A stretch of 10,615 bases of DNA. It comes from an uncultured Ruminococcus sp. (GTDB lineage: Bacteria > Bacillota_A > Clostridia > Oscillospirales > Ruminococcaceae). A model generated the notes under the pieces. It was not told the origin of the DNA. It did no database searches and saw nothing but the letters and a program-made list of their open reading frames with translations. Shown piece after piece: positions 1 to 5,913 of this stretch. The stretch lies in contig CAMOXW010000124.1 in NCBI GenBank assembly GCA_946629405.1, positions 1 to 10,615 on the forward strand, in the 5' to 3' direction. A program made the translations under genes and the position numbers. The number at the start of each line of letters is the position of its first letter. Position 1 is the stretch's first letter.

Positions 1-139
1 AGACGCCTCTCTTCTGAGGAGAGCTGAGGTTGATCTGTACCTTCTTCTTAGCATTGTAGCCCTTCTGGAGAGCAGGAGCTGTGGACTTTGTCTCGAGGTC
101 CTTTCTTCCCTTGCGAACGAGCTGGTTAAATGTAGGCAT
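1..139 (-). CDS. rpsL: 30S ribosomal protein S12 (5' part, cut by window edge)
   Basis: The first 46 residues are visible, starting [13 protein letters not shown] and reaching the conserved SPQKRGV segment. S12 sits at the decoding centre of the small ribosomal subunit and helps monitor codon-anticodon pairing; family members are about 120-140 residues, so roughly two thirds lies outside the window. The start is fixed by a strong AAAAGGAGGA ribosome binding site (bases 145-154) and by the near-universal [13 protein letters not shown]-terminus. Its perfect consensus promoter lies directly upstream. In most bacteria rpsL opens the str operon (rpsL-rpsG-fusA-tuf), which would continue off the left edge; that part is inference. 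Confidence 0.97.
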   Translation of the reverse strand, partial: MPTFNQLVRKGRKDLETKSTAPALQKGYNAKKKVQINLSSPQKRGV

Positions 140-192
140 ATTTTTCCTCCTTTTCTCAAAATATAGTATGCCTGAATACAGCACACTTATAT

Positions 193-221
193 ATTATACC
201 CAAAAAAATCCGGCTTGTCAA
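193..221 (-). promoter_or_regulatory. Perfect sigma-A consensus promoter of rpsL
   Basis: On the minus strand TTGACA (216-221) and TATAAT (193-198) are separated by exactly 17 bp, which matches the housekeeping consensus at all twelve positions. The expected transcription start near 186 gives a leader of about 47 nt with the ribosome binding site at 145-154. The -35 box lies inside the loop of the preceding gene's terminator, and the terminator's T-tract lies in the promoter spacer. A strong promoter is expected for a ribosomal protein operon. Confidence 0.9.
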
Positions 222-245
222 GGGGTGACCTCAAAAAAGCCGGAT
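202..245 (-). terminator. Intrinsic terminator of the dockerin gene, interlaced with the rpsL promoter
   Basis: Read on the minus strand, ATCCGGCTT (245-237) pairs perfectly with AAGCCGGAT (216-208) across a 20-nt loop and is followed directly by seven T residues (208-202). This is the form of a rho-independent terminator, 64 bases after the stop of the gene at 309-2393. The loop holds a further small GTCA/TGAC pairing (217-220 with 226-229). The loop is longer than usual, which lowers confidence a little. Confidence 0.75.
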
Positions 246-308
246 AATTCATGATATTTTGTTATTTTTCCCATTATCTCAGCCGCAGAGGGGGCTGGGT
301 TTGGTATT
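246..308. other. 3' untranslated stretch after the dockerin gene
   Basis: This AT-rich stretch lies between the stop codon at 309-311 and the terminator. A weak CAGCC/GGCTG hairpin (280-284 with 293-297) is present, but no T-tract follows it on the minus strand. No open frame or other signal is visible. Confidence 0.5.
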
Positions 309-2393
309 TTATGTGAAGTGCTTCACCCATTCGCTCATGTCGATGTAGGCAGCCTCCTGCAAATAGGCGTAATATTTGAGTATCAGTGAGGCATCCTTTG
401 CGATTATTTTGCCGTCACCGTCAACATCCGCAACAGCTCTCTGGCGGTCGTTGAAGTTAGTCCTTCCGGTCGCGTTATCGGCGTATTCGATAAGAACGAG
501 CGAAGCATCGTTAGCGAGGACCTTGCCGTCGAGGTTGGCATCGCCGAGCATATCGCCGGGCTGTATCGTGACAGTTGTCGAGGTAGTGGAGGAGGTGCTG
601 GTCGTGGTAGTTGTTGTGGTTGATGTCGAGGTCGTGGTGGAAGTTGTTGTTGTGGTTGTTGAGGTCGTGGTGGTCGTTGTTGTGGACGAAGTAGTCTGCT
701 GCGGATTATCGGTTATCACAAGGTCAACGCTCGCATCGCAGTCCACACCTTTTACATTGCCGTAAACCGTAACTCTGATCGTTCCGGCTTTTTTCAGCTT
801 CAGGGTACCATCGATGCTTGCCTCGGCAACGGAATAATCCCCCGGAGATATCCAGTAGACCGTGGGCGCTGCTCCCACAGAGCTCCTTATATTGAGCTTC
901 ACGGAATTGCCGGCATAGAGCTCGCTCTGGTCGGGCTGGTCGATAATGATGTATGGGTCAGCGCCGTGAGTAGTTGTCGAGGTAGTTGTCGTTGTGGTAG
1001 TTGTCGTTGTGGTAGTCGTCGTGGTGGTAGTCGTCGTGGTGGTAGTCGTCGAGGAGGTCGTCTGAGCCTGTACCTCTATGTAGAATTTGTTTGAAGCATA
1101 GACCGTACTTCCGCTCCGGTCGGTGAGAAGGAGCCTTATCTCATAAAAGCCCGGCTCGTTCATATTCACATCAGACGTATCCGTCCTCAGGTAGTATGTC
1201 TCGGAAATCCCCGCATAGTTTACCTCAAAGCTCCTCACATCGCCGATGCTCGCTCTGTACCATTCGCCGTGAGCAGTATTGCCGTCGGAGTAGGTAACGT
1301 CCGCATAGCCGCTGTAATAGCCTCCGCTGAGCCTGAGAGTTTCGCCGACAGTGTATTCCATCTTCAGCGGGAAGCCGTTCAGGTCAACACGGCAGTTCCT
1401 TGAGACTATGCTTACCGGCACATCAGTGGAAGTTGTAGTTGTCGTTGTCGTTGTTGTAGTGGTGGTAGTCGTCGAAGTCGTCGAAGTCGTCGTCTGAGGC
1501 TGTACCTCCACAGGAATGTATATCGTCTCGCTCTCGCCCATACCTTCAACTGTGACTGTGATGAGATAATTTCCGGGAACATAGGCATTGTAAGCGGAAG
1601 TGTCGGTATACACTGAGAACTCATTGTTCATTCCGGTGCGGACAGGCAGCTCGGAAAGCGCGAATGTGAAATCCTCAGACTTAACAGTACGATCACTGTA
1701 TAAGTAACCTATATTTACCAAAGCGCAGCCGCCGCTGAGGTCAAGAGCCTCCCCGTTCCCGTAAACCGTCTTCGGGAGAGGGTCAACATCAATGTGCAGC
1801 CCCACGCTGTCCAGATAGGCAGCAGTAGTGGTAGAGGTAGTTGTTGTTGTCGTTGTGGTCGAGGACGTCGTACCGGTCGATACGCCGTTCTTAACGTTGA
1901 TTATTCCGTATTCAAGCTGCGGAAGATAATTCGAGCCGCCCGAAGTCTTGGTCATCATCTCCGTGGATACCCACCTGATCTCGTAGGAGCCTATAGGACA
2001 TCCCGCCGGAACGTTCACATATATCGTGAAGATGACAGAACCGTCGCTGCCGGCAGAGGGACTTGATCCGCTCAGGCTGAAATCCATGTAATTCCCGCTC
2101 GGAGTGCAGCTTATTGCCGCATTGTAAACACTGCTCCTCTCGGACATTCCCGCGAAGGTAAGCGGCGAATCGCATTTGAGTCTGCCGCCGGTGACCGACT
2201 TGATCGCTACCGGATTGTAGGTGTAGACGTTGAGTGCGACCTGATCCCCCGGGACAGCGTCAACGCAGGCGATGCTCCATATCATGAGCTCAGCCGAATT
2301 CGCTGTAAACCCATTCCCTCCGGGAAAGACGCACATGAGTGCTGTGCAAAGGCTGATGAATGCCGCCAGCAGCCTTCCTGATGATTTTTTCAT
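309..2393 (-). CDS. Secreted cohesin-like / Ig-like / dockerin protein with poly-Thr linkers
   Basis: The protein has 694 residues. A signal peptide occupies about residues 1-34 (KK, hydrophobic AAFISLCTALMCVF, then ANSA). Residues 35-171 resemble a cohesin: VDAVPGDQV near the start, GSVIFTIYVNVPAG..IGSYEI in the middle and a closing G.I.V strand. Two Ig-like domains follow (about 193-300 and 324-444), each with a (T/N)VG(E)..LDLSGG-like motif, then a bacterial Ig-like domain (476-566). Ser/Thr linkers at 172-190, 301-323, 445-475 and 567-611 join the modules. The C-terminus (612-694) is a type I dockerin with two Ca-binding loops: D618, N620, D622, D629 and D656, D658, D660, D667. Dockerins plug into cohesins of a scaffoldin, so this looks like a cellulosome or cell-surface assembly protein. 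No catalytic domain is visible. The ATG is preceded by GGGGG (2402-2406). The cohesin call is by eye and is the least certain part. Confidence 0.9.
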   Translation of the reverse strand: MKKSSGRLLAAFISLCTALMCVFPGGNGFTANSAELMIWSIACVDAVPGDQVALNVYTYNPVAIKSVTGGRLKCDSPLTFAGMSERSSVYNAAISCTPSGNYMDFSLSGSSPSAGSDGSVIFTIYVNVPAGCPIGSYEIRWVSTEMMTKTSGGSNYLPQLEYGIINVKNGVSTGTTSSTTTTTTTTSTTTAAYLDSVGLHIDVDPLPKTVYGNGEALDLSGGCALVNIGYLYSDRTVKSEDFTFALSELPVRTGMNNEFSVYTDTSAYNAYVPGNYLITVTVEGMGESETIYIPVEVQPQTTTSTTSTTTTTTTTTTTTTTSTDVPVSIVSRNCRVDLNGFPLKMEYTVGETLRLSGGYYSGYADVTYSDGNTAHGEWYRASIGDVRSFEVNYAGISETYYLRTDTSDVNMNEPGFYEIRLLLTDRSGSTVYASNKFYIEVQAQTTSSTTTTTTTTTTTTTTTTTTTTTTTSTTTHGADPYIIIDQPDQSELYAGNSVKLNIRSSVGAAPTVYWISPGDYSVAEASIDGTLKLKKAGTIRVTVYGNVKGVDCDASVDLVITDNPQQTTSSTTTTTTTSTTTTTTSTTTSTSTTTTTTTSTSSTTSTTVTIQPGDMLGDANLDGKVLANDASLVLIEYADNATGRTNFNDRQRAVADVDGDGKIIAKDASLILKYYAYLQEAAYIDMSEWVKHFT
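564..695 (-). repeat. Thr/Ser trinucleotide repeat, linker 4 of the dockerin protein
   Basis: About 44 nearly uninterrupted Thr and Ser codons (ACN/TCN, read as GTN runs on the plus strand) join the last Ig-like domain to the dockerin. The mixture of ACC, ACA, ACT and ACG makes it an imperfect trinucleotide repeat. It is the longest of the four linkers and carries the most Ser interruptions. Confidence 0.9.
969..1061 (-). repeat. Poly-Thr trinucleotide repeat, linker 3 of the dockerin protein
   Basis: Thirty-one Thr/Ser codons (residues 445-475) stand between the third and fourth modules. This is the purest of the linkers, with a run of more than 20 consecutive Thr. Short sub-blocks recur (plus-strand GTAGTCGTCGTGGTG-type units at 1007-1050), consistent with growth by slippage or unequal exchange. 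Confidence 0.9.
1425..1493 (-). repeat. Poly-Thr trinucleotide repeat, linker 2 of the dockerin protein
   Basis: Residues 301-323 are almost all Thr with a few Ser and join the two similar Ig-like domains. The plus strand shows duplicated GTCGAAGTC units at about 1471-1489. Confidence 0.9.
1824..1880 (-). repeat. Poly-Thr trinucleotide repeat, linker 1 of the dockerin protein
   Basis: Residues 172-190 (Thr/Ser with one Gly) separate the cohesin-like module from the first Ig-like domain. This is the shortest of the four linkers. Confidence 0.9.
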
Positions 2394-2447
2394 TTTTCAT
2401 ACCCCCGTATTTGCCGCGGACTTGTGCTTCCGCCCGCGAATAATGAT

Positions 2448-2478
2448 ATTATATCGAACGCCAGAATTTTGACGTCAA
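2448..2478 (-). promoter_or_regulatory. Possible promoter of the dockerin gene
   Basis: On the minus strand TTGACG (2478-2473) and a perfect TATAAT (2453-2448) lie 19 bp apart, a longer spacing than optimal. The start would fall near 2441, giving a leader of about 48 nt. Because trkH ends at 2509 on the same strand without a clear terminator, the gene could also be reached by read-through. Confidence 0.45.
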
Positions 2479-2479
2479 A
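2468..2479. promoter_or_regulatory. 12-bp perfect palindrome over the -35 box (possible operator)
   Basis: TTTGACGTCAAA is its own reverse complement and covers the putative -35 box of the dockerin gene promoter. A palindrome placed here is what a dimeric repressor site looks like, but no second copy was seen in the window and the factor is unknown. Confidence 0.35.
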
Positions 2480-2508
2480 TACGTTAACAGCTCCTGCCTT
2501 CCGGCATT

Positions 2509-3945
2509 TTACCTCTTTTTAGAGGCAAAGAGCATGATGAGCGGATATATCTCCAGTCGCCCGAGGAGCATATCCACACAGAGAACAAGCTTCGAGAGCT
2601 CGCTGAGTCCGCCAAAGCTGCCGGCAGGACCAAATCTCCCCAGTCCATAGCCGATGTTGTTCATACACGTTATAACAGCCGAGGCAGACTCCTCCACCGT
2701 ATAGCTGTCAAGAGATATCAGCAGAAGCGATATGCCCATGAGCAGCATGAACAAAACCAGATATGATGTCGCGCCGCGCACGACGCCCTTTTCCACAGGC
2801 TTGCCGTCTATCTTTACCGTCGCAACAGCTCTCGGGTTGGAGATATATTTCAGTTCCTTGACGCCTGTCTTGAAAAGTATGAGCCACCTTGACACCTTCA
2901 TGCCGCCGCCCGTCGAGCCCGCGCACGAGCCTATGAACATCAGCAGCAGGAGCAGAGTCTGTGAGAATACCGGCCACTGCGTGATATCCGCAGTCGCAAA
3001 GCCGGTCGAGGTTATCGTTGACGCTACCATGAAGAACGAATGGCGCAGAGCATCACCAAAGCTGCTGAAAAGGTGCATGATATTTGCCGTTATTATCACC
3101 GTAGCCGCGATAACTATACCGAAGTACACCCTGACTTCCTCGTTTTTAAGGGCAAGGGAATACTTGCGTACTATAATATAATAGTAAAGGTTGAAGTTCA
3201 CGCCGAAAAGAAGTATGAACACCGCCACTACCATTTCGATGTAAACACTGTTATAGTGCCCGATACTGTCGCCCCACAGGGAGAAGCCTCCGGTGCCGGC
3301 TGACGAGAAGGCGTGTATCAGACATTCATATACCGGCATTCCGCCGCAGAACAGAAGCAGAGCCTCCATTGCCGTGAGGGAAATATATATCCCATAGAGT
3401 ATCCGCGCCGAAACGCTCGATTTCGACACGAGACGTCCGACGTTCGGGCCCGCACACTCAGCCCTCATCATGTGCATAGTCCGGGCATCATTGCTCGACA
3501 TTACCGCAAGCACGAACATCAGTATACCCATACCGCCCAGCCAGTGAGTGAACGCCCTCCAGAACATACACGACTTCGACATTGATTCAACGTCGCTCAG
3601 GATAGTCGCTCCTGTTGTTGTAAAGCCCGAAACTGTCTCAAAAAGGGCGTTGACGTAATTGGGTATCTCGCCGGAAATCACAAAGGGAAGCGCTCCGACG
3701 GCTGAAACAGCTATCCATGAGGCAGCAACGCTCACGAAGCCCTCCGTTGAAAATACAGCCTTGTCCGCAGGCTTTTTTACCGTAGCCGCAAGGCCTATGA
3801 ACATCAGGATCAGGAACGGCACGCCGAACGAAAGCACGACGTGATCCTCGCTGTATACCGCCCCGACAATTATCGGCAGCAGCATGGCAAGTCCAGCGAC
3901 CTTGCAGATCTGACCCATGATGTACCAAACCATTCTGTAATTCAT
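2509..3945 (-). CDS. trkH: Potassium uptake protein TrkH (membrane subunit)
   Basis: This 478-residue protein has the length and pattern of the TrkH/KtrB family, the channel-like subunit that carries K+ across the membrane. It shows four repeats of membrane-pore-membrane with the pore loops visible: SGFTTTGAT (106-114), SSAGTGGF (214-221), TSTGF (312-316) and NNIGYGLG (429-436). The segment GSCAGSTGGGMKVSR (339-353) matches the conserved intramembrane-loop region after the third pore loop. The N-terminus MNYRMVWYIMG followed by AMLLP is typical, and an in-frame stop lies just upstream, so the start is secure. The only purine-rich motif, GGGAG, lies about 13 bases before the ATG and overlaps the end of trkA, so coupling to trkA translation is likely. 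One oddity is the Tyr433 in the fourth loop, where I would expect Pro in many relatives. Confidence 0.95.
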   Translation of the reverse strand: MNYRMVWYIMGQICKVAGLAMLLPIIVGAVYSEDHVVLSFGVPFLILMFIGLAATVKKPADKAVFSTEGFVSVAASWIAVSAVGALPFVISGEIPNYVNALFETVSGFTTTGATILSDVESMSKSCMFWRAFTHWLGGMGILMFVLAVMSSNDARTMHMMRAECAGPNVGRLVSKSSVSARILYGIYISLTAMEALLLFCGGMPVYECLIHAFSSAGTGGFSLWGDSIGHYNSVYIEMVVAVFILLFGVNFNLYYYIIVRKYSLALKNEEVRVYFGIVIAATVIITANIMHLFSSFGDALRHSFFMVASTITSTGFATADITQWPVFSQTLLLLLMFIGSCAGSTGGGMKVSRWLILFKTGVKELKYISNPRAVATVKIDGKPVEKGVVRGATSYLVLFMLLMGISLLLISLDSYTVEESASAVITCMNNIGYGLGRFGPAGSFGGLSELSKLVLCVDMLLGRLEIYPLIMLFASKKR

Positions 3946-3963
3946 TGAACTTATCAGGCTCCC

Positions 3964-5322
3964 TTAGTCAAAAATATTGCTCAGATCGCGGAAGCCCTTG
4001 TTCGTCGTTACAACAACAACGCTGTCGTTGACCTTGATGCAGTCATCCCCCTTCGGGATAATGAGGTCGTTACCGCGCGCAATGCTCGCGATGAGGATTC
4101 CGGGACGTATTTTCAGCTTTTTCAGCGGTACTCCAACGTATTCCTTATGGTCACGGACAACGAATTCCATAGCCTCGAGCCTGTTGTTGACGAGGCGGTA
4201 GAGCGTGGTGACGTTGTTGCCGAGAGAATTCTGCTTCGCCCGGACGTACTGAAGTATCTGGTTGACCGTGATGGATTTCGGCGAAATGATGCTGTCGAGC
4301 GAAAGCGTGTCCGAAAGCTGGATGAGTGACATACGGTTGACCTTCGTAACGACCTTTTCAACGCCGTTTTTCTTCGCAAGCAGCGAAAGAAGGATGTTCT
4401 CCTCGTCGATACCCGTAAGCGTGACCACTGCGTCAGCATCGTAGACCTGTTCCTCCTCAAGGATATCATGATCGGTGCCGTCGGCGCAGGAGATGCTTAC
4501 CTTGTTCAGACGCTGGCTGAGCTCTATGCAGCGTTCCTCGTTGATCTCGATGATCTTGACCTTTATGCCCATTTCAATAAGCTGCTGGGCAAGGTGGTAT
4601 GCAACCCTTCCACCGCCTATGAGGACTGCCGATTTAACGCGCTTTTCGCGGTAAGCAGCACTTATGCTCCGGAAGAACTTGACCATTGCGCTGTGTGAGG
4701 CGTTCATGTGTATCTTGTCGCCCGCCCTCAGGACGAAGTTACCGTTCGGGATAACGAGTTCCTCGCCGCGCTGCACCGCACAGATCAGGACATCGAGCTT
4801 CAGCCGGCGGGAAAGCTGGCTGAGAGCAACACCGTCAAGGATGCTTCCGCTTGTTATCCTTATCTCCGCAAGATCGACCATCCCGTTAGCAAAGGACTCG
4901 ATGTTGATAGCCTCCGGATAACGCAGCACCTTTGCAATCTCATTGGCGGCATTGTAATCCGGGTTGACCATCATGCTTATACCGAGCTCCTCTCGCATGA
5001 AGACGAGCTGGTTCTCGAATTCGGGACTGCGGACACGGGCAATGCAGTGCTTTGCCTTCATCCTCTTTGCGATGAGGCAGGAAAGTATATTGACCTCGTC
5101 AGAGGTAGTGACAGCGATGAAAAGATTTGCCTTGGAAACGTCGGCTTCCTCAAGAACGCTCGTCTGGAGGCAGTTGCCGGCGATACCCATGATATCGAAA
5201 TCGTTGATAGCCGCGTTGATGAGAGCTTCATTCTTGTCGATAACAGTAACATTGTGCTCCTCGCAGAGTACCTCAGCAAGAGCTATACCGACCTTTCCGC
5301 AGCCGACTATTATAATATCCAT
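3964..5322 (-). CDS. trkA: Trk system potassium uptake protein TrkA
   Basis: TrkA is the cytosolic nucleotide-binding subunit that gates TrkH. The 452-residue protein has the full double architecture: RCK-N (1-115) with GCGKVG at 7-12 and acidic Asp29 ending the second strand; RCK-C (about 140-215); a second RCK-N (230-345) with GGGRVA at 236-241 and Glu259; and a final RCK-C (about 370-452). The second nucleotide loop has Ala241 in place of the usual last Gly. The ATG at 5322 is chosen over one 26 codons upstream because MDIIIVGCGKVG is the family N-terminus and AGGAGG lies at 5327-5332; the upstream codons cover the promoter. trkH starts 18 bases after its stop, so the two form one operon. 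Confidence 0.95.
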   Translation of the reverse strand: MDIIIVGCGKVGIALAEVLCEEHNVTVIDKNEALINAAINDFDIMGIAGNCLQTSVLEEADVSKANLFIAVTTSDEVNILSCLIAKRMKAKHCIARVRSPEFENQLVFMREELGISMMVNPDYNAANEIAKVLRYPEAINIESFANGMVDLAEIRITSGSILDGVALSQLSRRLKLDVLICAVQRGEELVIPNGNFVLRAGDKIHMNASHSAMVKFFRSISAAYREKRVKSAVLIGGGRVAYHLAQQLIEMGIKVKIIEINEERCIELSQRLNKVSISCADGTDHDILEEEQVYDADAVVTLTGIDEENILLSLLAKKNGVEKVVTKVNRMSLIQLSDTLSLDSIISPKSITVNQILQYVRAKQNSLGNNVTTLYRLVNNRLEAMEFVVRDHKEYVGVPLKKLKIRPGILIASIARGNDLIIPKGDDCIKVNDSVVVVTTNKGFRDLSNIFD

Positions 5323-5333
5323 AATTCCTCCTA

Positions 5334-5350
5334 TCCGGAATTTCCCCGGA
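5334..5350 (-). promoter_or_regulatory. Small hairpin in the trkA leader next to the RBS
   Basis: In the predicted 43-nt trkA leader, TCCGG (5350-5346) pairs with CCGGA (5338-5334) across a 7-nt loop, ending one base before the Shine-Dalgarno region (5326-5332). It could tune ribosome access. The stem is only 5 bp, so it may be fortuitous. Confidence 0.3.
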
Positions 5351-5354
5351 CAAA

Positions 5355-5377
5355 TATAATTACTCAATGTAATTATA
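5355..5377. promoter_or_regulatory. 23-bp palindrome covering the trkA -10 box (probable operator)
   Basis: The arms TATAATTAC (5355-5363) and GTAATTATA (5369-5377) are perfect reverse complements separated by five bases. The right arm contains the whole -10 hexamer of the trkA promoter and the left arm covers the expected start region. A 9+5+9 dyad in this position is typical for a dimeric repressor that blocks polymerase. The factor is not identifiable here. Confidence 0.6.
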
Positions 5378-5400
5378 CTCCCAAACCCGGCTTTTGTCAA
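5372..5400 (-). promoter_or_regulatory. Perfect sigma-A consensus promoter of trkA-trkH
   Basis: On the minus strand TTGACA (5400-5395) and TATAAT (5377-5372) are 17 bp apart, a full consensus match. The predicted start near 5365 gives a leader of about 43 nt. The promoter is overlapped by two dyads: the palindrome at 5355-5377 and the inverted repeat at 5386-5419. Confidence 0.88.
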
Positions 5401-5419
5401 TAACAGTTTTCAAGCCGGG
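5386..5419. repeat. Inverted repeat enclosing the trkA -35 box
   Basis: CCCGGCTT (5386-5393) and AAGCCGGG (5412-5419) are perfect inverted copies 18 bases apart, and the -35 hexamer (5395-5400) lies between them. The arrangement matches the one at 208-245 next to rpsL. It lies upstream of both divergent start sites, so it is probably not transcribed as a terminator, and only three T residues follow it on the minus strand. Confidence 0.55.
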
Positions 5420-5452
5420 AGTTGAAAGTTATTACATCCCCCGGCAGCGATG

Positions 5453-5479
5453 TTATCCGGCGCCTCCCCGGCCGGATAA
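5453..5479. repeat. Inverted repeat TTATCCGGC / GCCGGATAA
   Basis: A perfect 9-bp inverted repeat (5453-5461 and 5471-5479) with a 9-base centre lies in the divergent trkA / UPF0237 region. No T-tract follows on either strand. Its core CCGGC resembles the repeats at 208-245 and 5386-5419. Confidence 0.5.
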
Positions 5480-5517
5480 AACTGTCCAATTCCAGATTTA
5501 AAAGTGCATCGCACATC

Positions 5518-5535
5518 AGCAAACTAAAGTTTGCT
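5518..5535. promoter_or_regulatory. 18-bp palindrome upstream of the UPF0237 promoter (possible operator)
   Basis: AGCAAACT (5518-5525) and AGTTTGCT (5528-5535) are perfect inverted copies around two central bases. The dyad ends 11 bp upstream of the -35 box (5547-5552), a common position for an activator or an accessory repressor site. A smaller dyad, GTGC-ATC-GCAC (5504-5514), sits just before it. Confidence 0.45.
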
Positions 5536-5546
5536 CCGTAAAGTGA

Positions 5547-5575
5547 TTGACATAGGAAGGGATAAATGATATAAT
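5547..5575 (+). promoter_or_regulatory. Perfect extended -10 sigma-A promoter of the UPF0237-UPF0210 run
   Basis: TTGACA (5547-5552) and TATAAT (5570-5575) are 17 bp apart, with an extended -10 TG dinucleotide at 5567-5568. The start is expected near 5582, giving a leader of about 41 nt that holds a TGCGC-TCAG-GCGCA hairpin (5588-5601) ahead of the ribosome binding site. Confidence 0.88.
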
Positions 5576-5622
5576 AATAACAGACTATGCGCTCAGGCGC
5601 AATTATAAACGGAGGTTTTTTT

Positions 5623-5892
5623 ATGAGAGCAGTCGTAACTGTTATAGGCAAGGACACCGTAGGCATCCTTCACAAGGTCAGCGGTATCTGCGCTGAGTAC
5701 AACGTAAATGTTATAGAGGTCACCCAGAGCGTTCTTCAGGATATGTTCGCTATGATAATGCTGGTGGATATCACCGGGATAAATGCGGATTTTTCAGTTC
5801 TGGTGGACAGAATGGATTCGCTCGGCAAGCAGCTCGGTCTCTCTATCCACACAATGCACGAGGATATCTTCAACTCCATGCACAATGTCTGA
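5623..5892 (+). CDS. ACT domain-containing protein, UPF0237 family
   Basis: The 89-residue protein is a single ACT domain, the small ligand-binding fold used by amino-acid-responsive regulators. It opens MRAVVTVIGKDTVGILHKVS with the Gly-rich turn between strand 1 and helix 1 (residues 9-14), and ends with the UPF0237 signature HEDIFNSMH (79-87). The length matches the family. The start at 5623 is preferred to an ATG 12 codons upstream because GGAGG lies at 5611-5615 and the family begins MRAVVTV. The UPF0210 gene begins 21 bases downstream. The ACT partner probably senses a small molecule, perhaps an amino acid, for the adjacent protein; the ligand is unknown. Confidence 0.93.
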   Translation: MRAVVTVIGKDTVGILHKVSGICAEYNVNVIEVTQSVLQDMFAMIMLVDITGINADFSVLVDRMDSLGKQLGLSIHTMHEDIFNSMHNV

Positions 5893-5913
5893 GCTCTGAA
5901 AGGAAGTTAGTCA

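Noticed and set aside
278..299. CAGCC/GGCTG hairpin as the dockerin-gene terminator
   Set aside because: No T-tract follows it on the minus strand; the hairpin at 208-245 is a far better match.
376..765. Plus-strand open frame of 129 codons with a long Val/Glu-rich run
   Set aside because: It is the antisense of the dockerin and linker 4; the Val runs are simply the complement of the Thr codons. No RBS or promoter is present.
561..1061. Repeated units as a CRISPR array
   Set aside because: The repeats are in-frame Thr/Ser codons of irregular length with no spacers and no cas genes nearby.
2512..2525. CCTCT/AGAGG hairpin at the end of trkH as a terminator
   Set aside because: On the minus strand it lies within the last codons of trkH and is followed by TAAAATG, not a T-tract; the stem is only 5 bp.
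4708..5403. Plus-strand open frame of 231 codons opposite trkA
   Set aside because: It lies wholly opposite the conserved RCK domains of trkA, runs into the trkA promoter, and has no recognisable domain. Antisense shadow.
5397..5666. Minus-strand open frame of 89 codons across the divergent control region
   Set aside because: It overlaps both promoters and the start of the UPF0237 gene, and has no RBS or family resemblance.
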